Shown: positions 48,966 to 56,753 of the stretch, piece by piece
Layout: each line of letters starts with the position of its first letter
Numbering within the stretch: position 1 is the first letter of the stretch
Translations under genes and position numbers: made by a program
Assembly (NCBI GenBank): GCA_046262015.1
Contig: JBHENN010000023.1
Location: forward strand, 1 to 64,000
Source: JBHENN01 sp046262015
GTDB taxonomy: Bacteria > Actinomycetota > CADDZG01 > WHSQ01
Length of the DNA stretch: 64,000 nucleotides
Direction: 5' to 3'
Notes under the pieces: model-generated
What the model was told of the DNA's origin: nothing
The model's database searches: none
The model's input: the letters and a program-made list of their open reading frames with translations, nothing else

Positions 48966-49724
48966 TCACGAGGGTACACGCGCGGCCCGACGATCCCTGG
49001 CGACGCGCACGAGGAACCGCGGATTGCCGACCACGTAGCGGCGCCACATGCGCCGGGGTTCCTTGACCAGCCGGTGGACCCACTCGAGCCCCGCACGGTT
49101 CATCCATGCCGGAGCGCGTGCGACCTCTCCGGCCTGGAAGTCGAAGAATGCTCCGACCCCGATCCCCACCCGCGCGCCCGTGGCGCGCAGGTTGGCATCC
49201 AGCCAGCGCTCCTGACGGGGATTGCCCAGCCCGACCAGCACGAGCTCCGCTCCACTCGCCCCGATAGCGCGAACGACTTCGGCATCCTCTGCAGGATGCA
49301 CATAACCGTCGCGCACCCCCACGACGTCGAGACCCGGGAGCGTGTCCGCCAGACGCGCGGCGGCGCGCTCCGCGACGCCGGGACGGGCGCCGAAGAAGAA
49401 CACCGGCCATGAGCGCGCTGCGGCGGTCCGCAGAACGAGTGGCGTGAAGAAGTTGCCGTTCAGGTCCGCAGGGAAGCGCCGACCGTACATCCGTGCAGCC
49501 AGCATCACGCCCTTTCCATCGTTCAGCACGAGGTCGGCGCGCCGTAACACGTCGGCGTACCCCTGGTCCTCCACGGCAAGGTTCACAGTGTGGACGTTCG
49601 CGTGCGCGATGAAGGCCGGTTCGTCGCGACCGTGCAGACGCGCGACCTCCTCGAGCGCGGCCGACGGCTGGAGCAATGCGAACGGGATACCCAGGATCTC
49701 GATCGTCTGGTGAGAGTGCGACAC
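48966..49724 (-). CDS. WecB/TagA/CpsF-family glycosyltransferase
   Basis: 252 residues. AHANVHTVNLAVEDQGYADV, LVLNDGKGVMLAARM, PADLNGNFF and VGLGNPRQERWL are the family landmarks (GT26). These enzymes add N-acetylmannosaminuronic acid, ManNAc or another sugar to a lipid-linked primer, the second step in teichoic-acid or capsule units. The GTG start (VSHSHQTIEILGIPFALL) is the best-supported choice, though no Shine-Dalgarno is apparent. It is divergent from the flavoprotein gene with only 39 bp between the starts. Confidence 0.88.
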   Translation of the reverse strand: MSHSHQTIEILGIPFALLQPSAALEEVARLHGRDEPAFIAHANVHTVNLAVEDQGYADVLRRADLVLNDGKGVMLAARMYGRRFPADLNGNFFTPLVLRTAAARSWPVFFFGARPGVAERAAARLADTLPGLDVVGVRDGYVHPAEDAEVVRAIGASGAELVLVGLGNPRQERWLDANLRATGARVGIGVGAFFDFQAGEVARAPAWMNRAGLEWVHRLVKEPRRMWRRYVVGNPRFLVRVARDRRAARVPS

Positions 49725-49763
49725 GCGGGGAGTATGCCAGCGCTGGTTAGAGTGGCGGCTTCC

Positions 49764-51113
49764 ATGACCGACAAACCACGCGTGCTCATCATCGGCGCGG
49801 GCCCATGTGGGCTCGGCTGCGGACACGAGCTCGACCGACTCGGCCACGCCGACTGGCGGCTCGTAGAGCGCTGGGACTACGTCGGAGGGCACGCGTCCTC
49901 GCATCTCGATCCGGCGGGGTTCACGTGGGACGAGGGTGGCCACGTGGTCTTCAGCCACTACGGCGAGTTCGATCGGATCCTGGAAGAGGTGATGGGCGAC
50001 GATGTCTACCACCACGAGCGTTCCTCTTACATCCGCTTCGGCGACCGCTGGGTCCCGTATCCCTTCCAGAACAACCTCCGGCACCTACCAGCAGAGGTCG
50101 CGTACGAATGCTTGCTGGGCCTGATCGAGGCGCCCGGAGGCGATCCCTCGACGGACTTCGCGACGTGGATGCAGGCTACCTTCGGCCGCGGGATCACCGA
50201 CCATTTCATGCGGCCGTACAACTTCAAGGTGTGGGCCGCCCCCGCGGAGCGCATGGCAGCTCAATGGATCGGCGAGCGCGTATCGGTGGTCGATTTCAGG
50301 GGCGCGCTCCGAAGCATCGTCTTCGAGGAGGACGACGTGGCCTGGGGCCCGAACAACCTCTTTTTGTTCCCGGCAGAGGGCGGCACCGGCGAGATCTACC
50401 GGCGCCTCGCCCAGCGCTACGCCGACCGCATCTCGACCGGTCGCACCCTCGTCGAGGTCGACCCCGAGGCCAAGATGGCGACCTTCGCCGACGGCACCCG
50501 CGAGAGCTACGACGTGCTCGTCTCGACCATGCCGCTCGACCTCCTCGTCGCAAGCCTCACCGGTTGCCCGGAGGACGTGCGCGCGGCCGCCGGCCGCCTC
50601 GAGCACAACGGCGTGTACATCGTCGGCATCGGCTACGAAGCCCCGTTGAAGGACGACCGTTCGTGGCTGTACTTCCCGAGCGACGAGACCCCGTTCTACC
50701 GGGCCACGAACTTCGCCAAGTACGCACCCTCGAACGTGCCGAGCGCCGACACCAGCCGCTACTGCTCGTATATGACCGAGATCTCCTACTCGGCCTACAA
50801 GGAGGTCGAGCGCGCCGGCCTCGAGGAGCGCGTGGAGGAGGGCCTGCGAGGCGCCGGCGTGATCGAAGGACGGCCCGAGGTGGCCACCGCGTACGTGTTC
50901 GACAGCGACTACGCCTACCCGATACCGACCCTCGATCGTGACGACGCTCTGCGGACGATCCAACCGTGGCTCATGAGCCAGAACATCTACTCGCGGGGCC
51001 GCTTCGGATCGTGGAAGTACGAGATCGGCAACATGGACCACGCGGTGAAGATGGGGATCGACACGGCGCGCCTCGTAGTGCAAGGCACCCCGGAAGAGGT
51101 GTGGACCCTCTGA
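49764..51113 (+). CDS. FAD-dependent amine-oxidase/UGM-like flavoprotein
   Basis: 449 residues. VLIIGAGPCGLGCGHEL is the dinucleotide motif, followed by GGHASSHLDPAGFTWDEGGH, the arrangement seen in UDP-galactopyranose mutase and protoporphyrinogen-oxidase-like proteins of polysaccharide loci. VPYPFQNNLR and FNFKVWAAPAERM-type blocks (YNFKVWAAP) agree. It may rearrange or oxidise a nucleotide sugar. TAGAGT lies 10 nt before the ATG. It overlaps the next gene by 13 bp and so leads the hydrolase-sulfotransferase operon. Confidence 0.78.
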   Translation: MTDKPRVLIIGAGPCGLGCGHELDRLGHADWRLVERWDYVGGHASSHLDPAGFTWDEGGHVVFSHYGEFDRILEEVMGDDVYHHERSSYIRFGDRWVPYPFQNNLRHLPAEVAYECLLGLIEAPGGDPSTDFATWMQATFGRGITDHFMRPYNFKVWAAPAERMAAQWIGERVSVVDFRGALRSIVFEEDDVAWGPNNLFLFPAEGGTGEIYRRLAQRYADRISTGRTLVEVDPEAKMATFADGTRESYDVLVSTMPLDLLVASLTGCPEDVRAAAGRLEHNGVYIVGIGYEAPLKDDRSWLYFPSDETPFYRATNFAKYAPSNVPSADTSRYCSYMTEISYSAYKEVERAGLEERVEEGLRGAGVIEGRPEVATAYVFDSDYAYPIPTLDRDDALRTIQPWLMSQNIYSRGRFGSWKYEIGNMDHAVKMGIDTARLVVQGTPEEVWTL

Positions 51114-52339
51114 CCCCGCCGAACGTCTTGATCCTGGCGATCGACTCGCTGCGGGCCGATGCCGTTTCCTCGGACCGGGTGGCGACCCCCACCCTGGAGG
51201 CCTTTGCCGCCCGCGGCGCCGCGTTCACCCAATGCATCTGCACCGCGACGACCACCACGCCGTCGTTCTCCTCGATGCTGACCGGCTGCTATCCGCCGAA
51301 GCACGGGGTCAGGGGGCTGCAGGGATACCGGCTGTCGTCCCGGGTGACCACGCTGGCGGAGGCGTTCGGGCGCGCCGGGTACCACACCTTCGCCGAGGTC
51401 ACCGGCCCTCTTCTCCCCGAGACGGGCGTCCTGCGAGGGTTCGAAGGCGCCCACCACCGCCAGGGATACCGCGTGCCCTTCTTCGGCTGGCGGGATGAGG
51501 TCGTCGCCAAGATGCGCGCCTATCCCGAGCCGTGGCTGCTCCTGCTGCACGTCTGGGAGGTGCACCGCCCGTTCCGCTCGCCACCTGATTTCCGCAAGCA
51601 GTTCGACCGCGCCGGGTACCACGCGTCGGTAACGGCTACCGACGCGGCGCTCGCCGAGGTGTTCGACGCGGCGGGTGACGACGCGCTGGTGGTGATCACC
51701 GGCGACCACGGCGAGGACTACCCGGACACGCGCTGGGATCAGCAGGTCAACCGTGCCGCGCGCATCGCGCGCAAGAAGCTGAAGGTGGGCAAGGTGTGGC
51801 CGTGGCTCGAAAAGAAGCTGGCGGCGCACGCGGTCGGCCACGGGTTCGCGCTCCACGAGCACCTCGTGCGCGTCCCGCTCATCGTCGCAGGCCCCCAGGT
51901 GGAGGCGCGGACGATCCCCGACCAGGTCCGCCACGTCGACCTGCTCCCTACGCTGGCAGAGTTGTGCGGCATCGAGGTTCCGGAGGGGATCGACGGGAGG
52001 AGCCTCCGTCCCGTGATGGACGGAGGCACGCTGCCGGAGGAACCCGCCTACATGGAAGCGGTCGGGGTGAAGCTCGAGGGCAAGCGGATCCAAGGAGCAC
52101 GCACGCCCGATTGGAAGCTGCTGCTCCCCGGCGGTGGCAAGCCCGCCCTGTACAAGCTGGACGGCGGTCAGCCGCCCGACGAGAAGCACAACCTCTACTC
52201 CCGCTACCCGGAGGTGGCCCACCACCTCGAAGGATTCATCGCCACGATCGCCGAGTCCACCGTCGTGGCCGAATCCGGGATGACCGACGAGCAAGAGGCC
52301 GTGGTCGAGCAACACCTGCGGGTCCTCGGTTACCTGTAG
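51101..52339 (+). CDS. Sulfatase-fold hydrolase with Thr at the nucleophile position
   Basis: 412 residues of the alkaline-phosphatase superfamily. NVLILAIDSLRAD gives the first metal Asp (15), DDALVVITGDHGEDY the second metal block, and VGHGFALHEHLVRVPLIV a sulfatase-like His/Lys region. The position of the sulfatase C/S-x-P-S-R motif reads T-T-P-S-F (52-56), so it cannot form formylglycine and is more likely a phosphodiesterase or phosphoethanolamine/phosphoglycerol-type transferase. No signal peptide or membrane segment is present. The C-terminus is again a helix ending LGYL. The GTG start is preceded by GGAAGAG. Confidence 0.78.
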   Translation: MDPLTPPNVLILAIDSLRADAVSSDRVATPTLEAFAARGAAFTQCICTATTTTPSFSSMLTGCYPPKHGVRGLQGYRLSSRVTTLAEAFGRAGYHTFAEVTGPLLPETGVLRGFEGAHHRQGYRVPFFGWRDEVVAKMRAYPEPWLLLLHVWEVHRPFRSPPDFRKQFDRAGYHASVTATDAALAEVFDAAGDDALVVITGDHGEDYPDTRWDQQVNRAARIARKKLKVGKVWPWLEKKLAAHAVGHGFALHEHLVRVPLIVAGPQVEARTIPDQVRHVDLLPTLAELCGIEVPEGIDGRSLRPVMDGGTLPEEPAYMEAVGVKLEGKRIQGARTPDWKLLLPGGGKPALYKLDGGQPPDEKHNLYSRYPEVAHHLEGFIATIAESTVVAESGMTDEQEAVVEQHLRVLGYL

Positions 52340-52343
52340 ACAG

Positions 52344-53255
52344 ATGGTCGGACCCCCGTTCTTCATCGTCGGATCGGCCCGGTCGGGCACGACGATGCTC
52401 CGCTTGATGCTCAACGCTCATCCCGAGGTGGCCGTGCCTCCAGAGTCCCGCTTCGCGGTCGAGCTGTGGGACGGGCGGGATGAGGTCGACGCCGGCCGCT
52501 TCGTCGAGCGGCTCGCCGGGCACTCGATGTTCCACCACTGGGACCTGCCTGGCGAGGTGGTGCGCGAGGAGCTCGGTGGGGAAGGTCCCTGCAGCTACCG
52601 CGCCGCCGTGAGTGCTGCCTACGAGGCCTATGCGCGGGTCCACGGCAAGACCCGCTGGGGCGACAAGACGCCTCGTTACGTCGAGCACATCCCATTCCTC
52701 GCCCGCCTGTTCCCGGATGCTCGGTTCGTCCATCTCGTGCGCGACGGGCGGAACGTCGCACTATCGTACGCCGACGTCCCGTTCGGCCCCAAGACGGTGG
52801 GCAAGGCGGCGGACCTGTGGGCACGGCGCGTGTCGGCAGGGATGCGCGCGGGGCGCGCCCTCGAAGCGGGTCGCTACCTCGAGCTGTGCTACGAGGACCT
52901 CGTCGAGGACCCCGAGGGCGAGGCGAAGGACCTCTGCGACTTCCTCGATCTACCGTTCGATCCCGACATGCTCGATTACACCGAACGCGCGCGCGACGCG
53001 GTGCTTCCACGGGCGGCGCGCTTCAACCCGCACGTGACCGAGAGACCCACGGCGCGCACGCGCTCGTGGCAGGACGACCTGGAACCGATCGACGCCGAGA
53101 TGTTCGAGGCGATCGCCGGCGGGGTCCTCTCGGAGCTGGGCTACGAGCGCCGCTACCCGCAGCCTCGGGCGTGGGTCGCGCTCGCCGCCCGCTTGGCCCG
53201 CAAGGGCGCCCCGATCGGCCGGTTGGCCGAGACGCGCCCGACGACTCCGGGGTGA
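52344..53255 (+). CDS. Sulfotransferase-family protein
   Basis: 303 residues with both PAPS-binding motifs: the 5'-phosphosulfate loop FFIVGSARSGTTMLRLML (about 6-23) and the 3'-phosphate motif FVHLVRDGRNVALSY (about 129-143). It starts 4 bp after the hydrolase gene, so the pair is co-transcribed. It would place sulfate on a sugar or lipid in the cytoplasm. A second, different sulfotransferase is at 58024-58974, so the locus may make a sulfated glycan, though some proteins of this fold are not sulfotransferases. Confidence 0.85.
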   Translation: MVGPPFFIVGSARSGTTMLRLMLNAHPEVAVPPESRFAVELWDGRDEVDAGRFVERLAGHSMFHHWDLPGEVVREELGGEGPCSYRAAVSAAYEAYARVHGKTRWGDKTPRYVEHIPFLARLFPDARFVHLVRDGRNVALSYADVPFGPKTVGKAADLWARRVSAGMRAGRALEAGRYLELCYEDLVEDPEGEAKDLCDFLDLPFDPDMLDYTERARDAVLPRAARFNPHVTERPTARTRSWQDDLEPIDAEMFEAIAGGVLSELGYERRYPQPRAWVALAARLARKGAPIGRLAETRPTTPG

Positions 53256-53289
53256 GAGGCCGGGTCACCTCGCCGTGTGGACCGTGCCG

Positions 53290-54543
53290 TCACATGAGGT
53301 TCGGGGTGTGCAGGTCGGACAGGTGCCGAGCCTGGCCCTCGTCGAACCCCGCGGCGCGCAGACGCTTGATCCGATTCGCGTCCATCTGACGCATAAGGCC
53401 CTTCACCGCGGCAGCTCCTTCGCTCAGGTCCGACACGTTCAGGGACCCGGCGGCCATGACCGTCAACGATTCGCCGATCACCGGACTGAGCCCGGAGAGC
53501 GACACCAGCTTGGCGGCGCGCCCTTCGACCGCGGCGGAGAGCTCTCGCCGTTTGTCGGGGTCCAGACCGACGACGCGCCGGACGTGTGCGATGCCGAACC
53601 TGACGTGGCGCAGCTCGTCCCGGTGCGCGAGCCGCGCCGCGGTGGCGGTCGCGCGATCGGGCGCGTGGCGTTCGATGAACCGGAGGAGGTCGAGGAAGGT
53701 CCCTTCACCGAGGACGTTCAAGAGCAAGGCGGCGGCGCTGAAGTCCCGCTCCTCGAGAAGCGTGTGGAGCGAGAGCTCCGTGGATGCCAGCGCGTAGCCG
53801 TTGTACCCGCCGACGAGGGAACGTTTCGTGAACACCTCGACGTGGCGCGCTTCATCGTGGACGTGACTCGCCAGCCACAACAAGACCTCGACATAGGCGG
53901 GGTTGACCCTGCGCAGGAAATAGGACGGGACGTAGAGCGCCGCATACTCGTTCTGGGCGACGTAGGTCATGACCTGCGCGACGGCTCGCTCGATATCGTC
54001 GGGAAGGTCTTTCGCCGCCTCCCACGGGATGTCCACGCTCGCATCCCACTGCGCCGCCGATGCCCTTTCGGCAAGATCGGCTATCTCGTCGGTCCACATG
54101 CGGTCCCGCTCGTTGAGCTGCCAGTCGAAAGGTGGCGCGCCCTCTTCCCGCTCCGCCCCGATGGGCGAGAGCCCCCGGCCGCCTTCGACCCGGTCCGGGA
54201 GGGGGACCCGACGCCTCAGGTCGGCGGTGTGCAGCTCCGAGCCCGTGCGCAGCGGCAGTCCGGCGTCGCGATCCACAAGGTCGCCGGCAAGGATGCGCGT
54301 CGAGGGACCGCGCCGGACCCGGACCACGTAGGCGCGCCTCGGAACGTTCCCTTCGACCTTCTCGTCAACCACCTGATGGCCGGCCACCCGGGCCCAGCCG
54401 GGGAGCTGCAGCGCGGTCTCCCGGGACGCGGTGGCGACCTCGAGCTCGTGACCGACCTCAACTCTTTGCAGGCTCGCCTGCAGCAGCGTCTCGAGGCCCC
54501 CGCCGAGCTCCAGCTCGCCGGCGTCGCACCTCCGGACGGTCAC
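53290..54543 (-). CDS. TusA-like domain fused to a ferritin-like di-iron domain
   Basis: 417 residues. Residues 1-66 align with the TusA/SirA sulfur-carrier fold (LLQASLQRVEVGHELEVAT, ALQLPGWARVAGHQVV), but the catalytic CPxP is missing: LGGG stands in its place. A linker of about 60 residues leads to a ferritin-like helical domain (about 145-330) with Glu199 (NEY), Glu231 and His234 (DEARH), Glu280 and Glu310-His313 (DELRH), a plausible complete di-iron site. It is the last gene of a leftward operon and its start overlaps the PhnD-like gene by 4 bp. An oxidase or oxygenase-type role is plausible; the true reaction is unknown. Confidence 0.72.
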   Translation of the reverse strand: MTVRRCDAGELELGGGLETLLQASLQRVEVGHELEVATASRETALQLPGWARVAGHQVVDEKVEGNVPRRAYVVRVRRGPSTRILAGDLVDRDAGLPLRTGSELHTADLRRRVPLPDRVEGGRGLSPIGAEREEGAPPFDWQLNERDRMWTDEIADLAERASAAQWDASVDIPWEAAKDLPDDIERAVAQVMTYVAQNEYAALYVPSYFLRRVNPAYVEVLLWLASHVHDEARHVEVFTKRSLVGGYNGYALASTELSLHTLLEERDFSAAALLLNVLGEGTFLDLLRFIERHAPDRATATAARLAHRDELRHVRFGIAHVRRVVGLDPDKRRELSAAVEGRAAKLVSLSGLSPVIGESLTVMAAGSLNVSDLSEGAAAVKGLMRQMDANRIKRLRAAGFDEGQARHLSDLHTPNLM

Positions 54544-55364
54544 GGCAGGTAGCCCTGGGCCCTCATGGCCTCCTCGAGATCTGCGTAGCCCGACCTGTCA
54601 CCCGGGAGCCACCGCTTCACACCCTCGAGATCCATGGCATTGCGGAGCTCGGGATCGTTGTGATCCATCGCGAGCAGCGCGGCCTGCCACCTCTGCGCCA
54701 ACTCGTCGTCGAACGTGGGCAGCGCGGTGAAGTTGCAGTGGTAGTAGGTCGGGCTCCTCCAGCACACCGCGAGCTCGCCGGTAGCGGGTGCGCCGTCGGC
54801 CACCAGGCGCGCCCAGGTTGCATCCCCGAGAGCACCGGCATCGGCCGCCCCCTGAGCGACCGCGCGGATCACCCGCAGCTCGGAGTCGCCCGTGTCTCCG
54901 TGCTTGCCGAGGTCGGTATCGAAGCGCACCAACTCGCACTGAGCGGCCACGTCCAGCCCGGCGCGTCCGAGGTAGTGGACGGGCAGGATCGCCGCGTGCC
55001 CGGAGTCCCTGCTGCCGAGCGCCAGACGCTTGCCGGCCAGCTCCTCGACGTGCTCGAACGGGGCGCTCTTGGGAGCGACGATCACCGTTGCGAACCCCGC
55101 GTCGACGTCGCGCATGCCGAGGATCCTGGTTCCTTTGCCGACCCGGTGCTCGGCGACCAGGAAAGCGGTGTTCGTGTTCCACGCGATGTCGACGTCGCCG
55201 GCGATCAGCGCCTCGACCAGCCGCTCGTAGTTCGAGTACAGGACGTAGTCGGTCGCCACCCCCTGTTCCTCGAAGTAGCCGCGGAACGCCTCCCAGATCG
55301 TTACGACGCGGGGGTGATAGGAGACCGCCCCGATCGTTACCGGCCGTCTCTGGGCAGCGCTCAT
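54540..55364 (-). CDS. PhnD-like substrate-binding-fold protein without signal peptide
   Basis: 274 residues. TIGAVSYHPRVVTIWEAFRGYF, VLYSNYERLVEALIAGDVDIAWN and LALGSRDSGHAAILPVHYLG follow the PhnD/SsuA type II binding-protein fold. The N-terminus MSAAQRRPVTIG goes straight into strand 1 with no signal sequence or lipobox, and no permease or ATPase gene is nearby, so it probably stays in the cytoplasm. Cytoplasmic enzymes on this fold exist (for example MqnA/MqnD and Thi5). The ends overlap both neighbours by 4 bp (ATGA), indicating tight co-expression. Confidence 0.75.
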   Translation of the reverse strand: MSAAQRRPVTIGAVSYHPRVVTIWEAFRGYFEEQGVATDYVLYSNYERLVEALIAGDVDIAWNTNTAFLVAEHRVGKGTRILGMRDVDAGFATVIVAPKSAPFEHVEELAGKRLALGSRDSGHAAILPVHYLGRAGLDVAAQCELVRFDTDLGKHGDTGDSELRVIRAVAQGAADAGALGDATWARLVADGAPATGELAVCWRSPTYYHCNFTALPTFDDELAQRWQAALLAMDHNDPELRNAMDLEGVKRWLPGDRSGYADLEEAMRAQGYLP

Positions 55365-56488
55365 GGAACCGGCAACCCGGTCAGGGCCTTACCTATCCAG
55401 CTGCGGAGCACGGCATTGGTCGGGGCCATCACCGCGCCCGCATGAGCGTCCCGGAAGTGGCGCTCGATCGGGAGGCTCGGGGTGTAGCCCTGGCCTCCGG
55501 TTGCCGTCAGGGCGAGCCGTGTCACCTCGGCGGCGGCCTCGGTAGCAGCGACCTTCGCCTCCATGATCGCGACGAGCGCGGTCGGATCACCATGCTCGCC
55601 CAGCGCGGCGGCGTCCCGGACCAGAAGCCGCGCCGCGCGCGTCTTCAGATCCATATCCGCGAGGAGGTGCTGGATGTACGGGATCTCGGCCAGCGAGGTT
55701 CCATCCGGATAGGTCCGCCCCCTCGCATGCGCTGCGGCCGCTGCGGTCGCCGCGGCCGCGATACCGACGTTCGTCGCGGCCAGCCCGACGAGGAAGCAGG
55801 GCGCAACCACCTCGAACACGAGGGCCACGCCCTGGCCGGGCAAGCCGATGCGGGCGTCGTTCTCGAGCGCGACGTCGTGAAGGCGCATCGCGATGCTGGA
55901 GTTGCCCGCCATGCCGAGACCCTGCCACTCACCTTCGAACGACAAGCCCGCCGCGCCGCGCTCGACCACATAGGCGTCGGCCGCGCCATCTTCGTCGGAC
56001 TGCACCAGCAGCAGGTAGAGATCGGCCTGTCCTCCCGACGTCACGAAGCTCTTCGTCCCCGACACCTGCACGGATCCGTTGGTTCGGTGGACCTTCAGCT
56101 CCGGCGCGTAGAAGTGGGCCCCCGTCCCCCGCTCGCTGAACGCAAGCGTCCCCACGCTCCCCGTGGACAACGCGGCCGCGACGTCTGCCGCCCTGACCCC
56201 TCCTCCGGCCGCGACCGTCGCGGCGGTCACCGAGTGCATCAGATAGACCATCGCCGTCGACGCGCACGCGCTCCCGAGCGTCTCGCAGGCCAGCGACAGG
56301 GCGACGAGGCCACCCCCCGCGCCACCGAGGGACCCGGGCACGACGAGACCGAGCGCGCCTGCGTCGCCGAGGGCGCGGAGGTTCTGGGCGGGGAACTCTC
56401 TCGTGGCGTCGACCGCGGCGGCCGAAGGCCTTATCCGGTCGGCCGCGACCGCCCGGATGGCAGCTTGGATGTCATCGATGCTCGGCAC
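55361..56488 (-). CDS. Acyl-CoA dehydrogenase-fold flavoprotein lacking the usual catalytic Glu
   Basis: 375 residues with the ACAD layout: LRALGDAGALGLVVPGSLGG, TLAFSERGTGAHFYAPE, VSGTKSFVTSGG, LVGLAATNVGIA and TGGQGYTPSLPIERHFRDAHAG. At the C-terminus the standard Y-E-G-T-N base motif is replaced by M354-A-P-T-N, so the Glu that removes the alpha proton is absent. That is typical of ACAD-fold proteins with other chemistry, such as monooxygenases. I start at GTG 56488 (AGGAGG 11 nt upstream); GTG 56563 is an in-frame alternative. It is the first gene of the three-gene operon. Confidence 0.8.
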   Translation of the reverse strand: MPSIDDIQAAIRAVAADRIRPSAAAVDATREFPAQNLRALGDAGALGLVVPGSLGGAGGGLVALSLACETLGSACASTAMVYLMHSVTAATVAAGGGVRAADVAAALSTGSVGTLAFSERGTGAHFYAPELKVHRTNGSVQVSGTKSFVTSGGQADLYLLLVQSDEDGAADAYVVERGAAGLSFEGEWQGLGMAGNSSIAMRLHDVALENDARIGLPGQGVALVFEVVAPCFLVGLAATNVGIAAAATAAAAAHARGRTYPDGTSLAEIPYIQHLLADMDLKTRAARLLVRDAAALGEHGDPTALVAIMEAKVAATEAAAEVTRLALTATGGQGYTPSLPIERHFRDAHAGAVMAPTNAVLRSWIGKALTGLPVP

Positions 56489-56753
56489 GACTGGGAACCC
56501 TCCTCGTTCGAAAGGAAAGACGAGCGCCGCCCCGACCGGGCGACCACCTGCACGGTCGCTCACCGAAGCCTCACGGCACTCACCTCCCAACCAGGGCTCA
56601 CCAGGGTTGAGAAACCTACACGGTGGGCCGCTGCCGGAAGGATCGGCGCAACCCGCCGAGCGGCTGGGGAACGCGCCCTGTCGGCACGGCGGGCACGCCG
56701 GGCGGACGGGTCGCCGACTTAGGATGCGGCCGTCCCCATCCCAGAGGAGCCCC
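56489..56753. other. Divergent intergenic region between the ACAD-like operon and a methyltransferase gene
   Basis: 265 bp, the longest gap in the window. Leftwards, TAGGTT (56613-56618) could be a -10 box, giving a leader of about 115 nt that can fold around CAACC/GGTTG arms. This leader also contains a 7-codon frame (56560-56583, GTG to TGA) preceded by GGGAGG. Rightwards, TAGGAT (56720-56725) and AGAGGAG serve the methyltransferase. I could not match any riboswitch consensus I know. Confidence 0.4.

Noticed and set aside
51101..52339. Plain sulfatase annotation
   Set aside because: The formylglycine Cys/Ser and the following Arg are both missing (T-T-P-S-F).
54540..55364. Phosphonate ABC transporter operon
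   Set aside because: No permease, ATPase or signal peptide is present.
56489..56753. SAM, cobalamin or other riboswitch
   Set aside because: I compared it with the consensus cores I remember and found no match on either strand.
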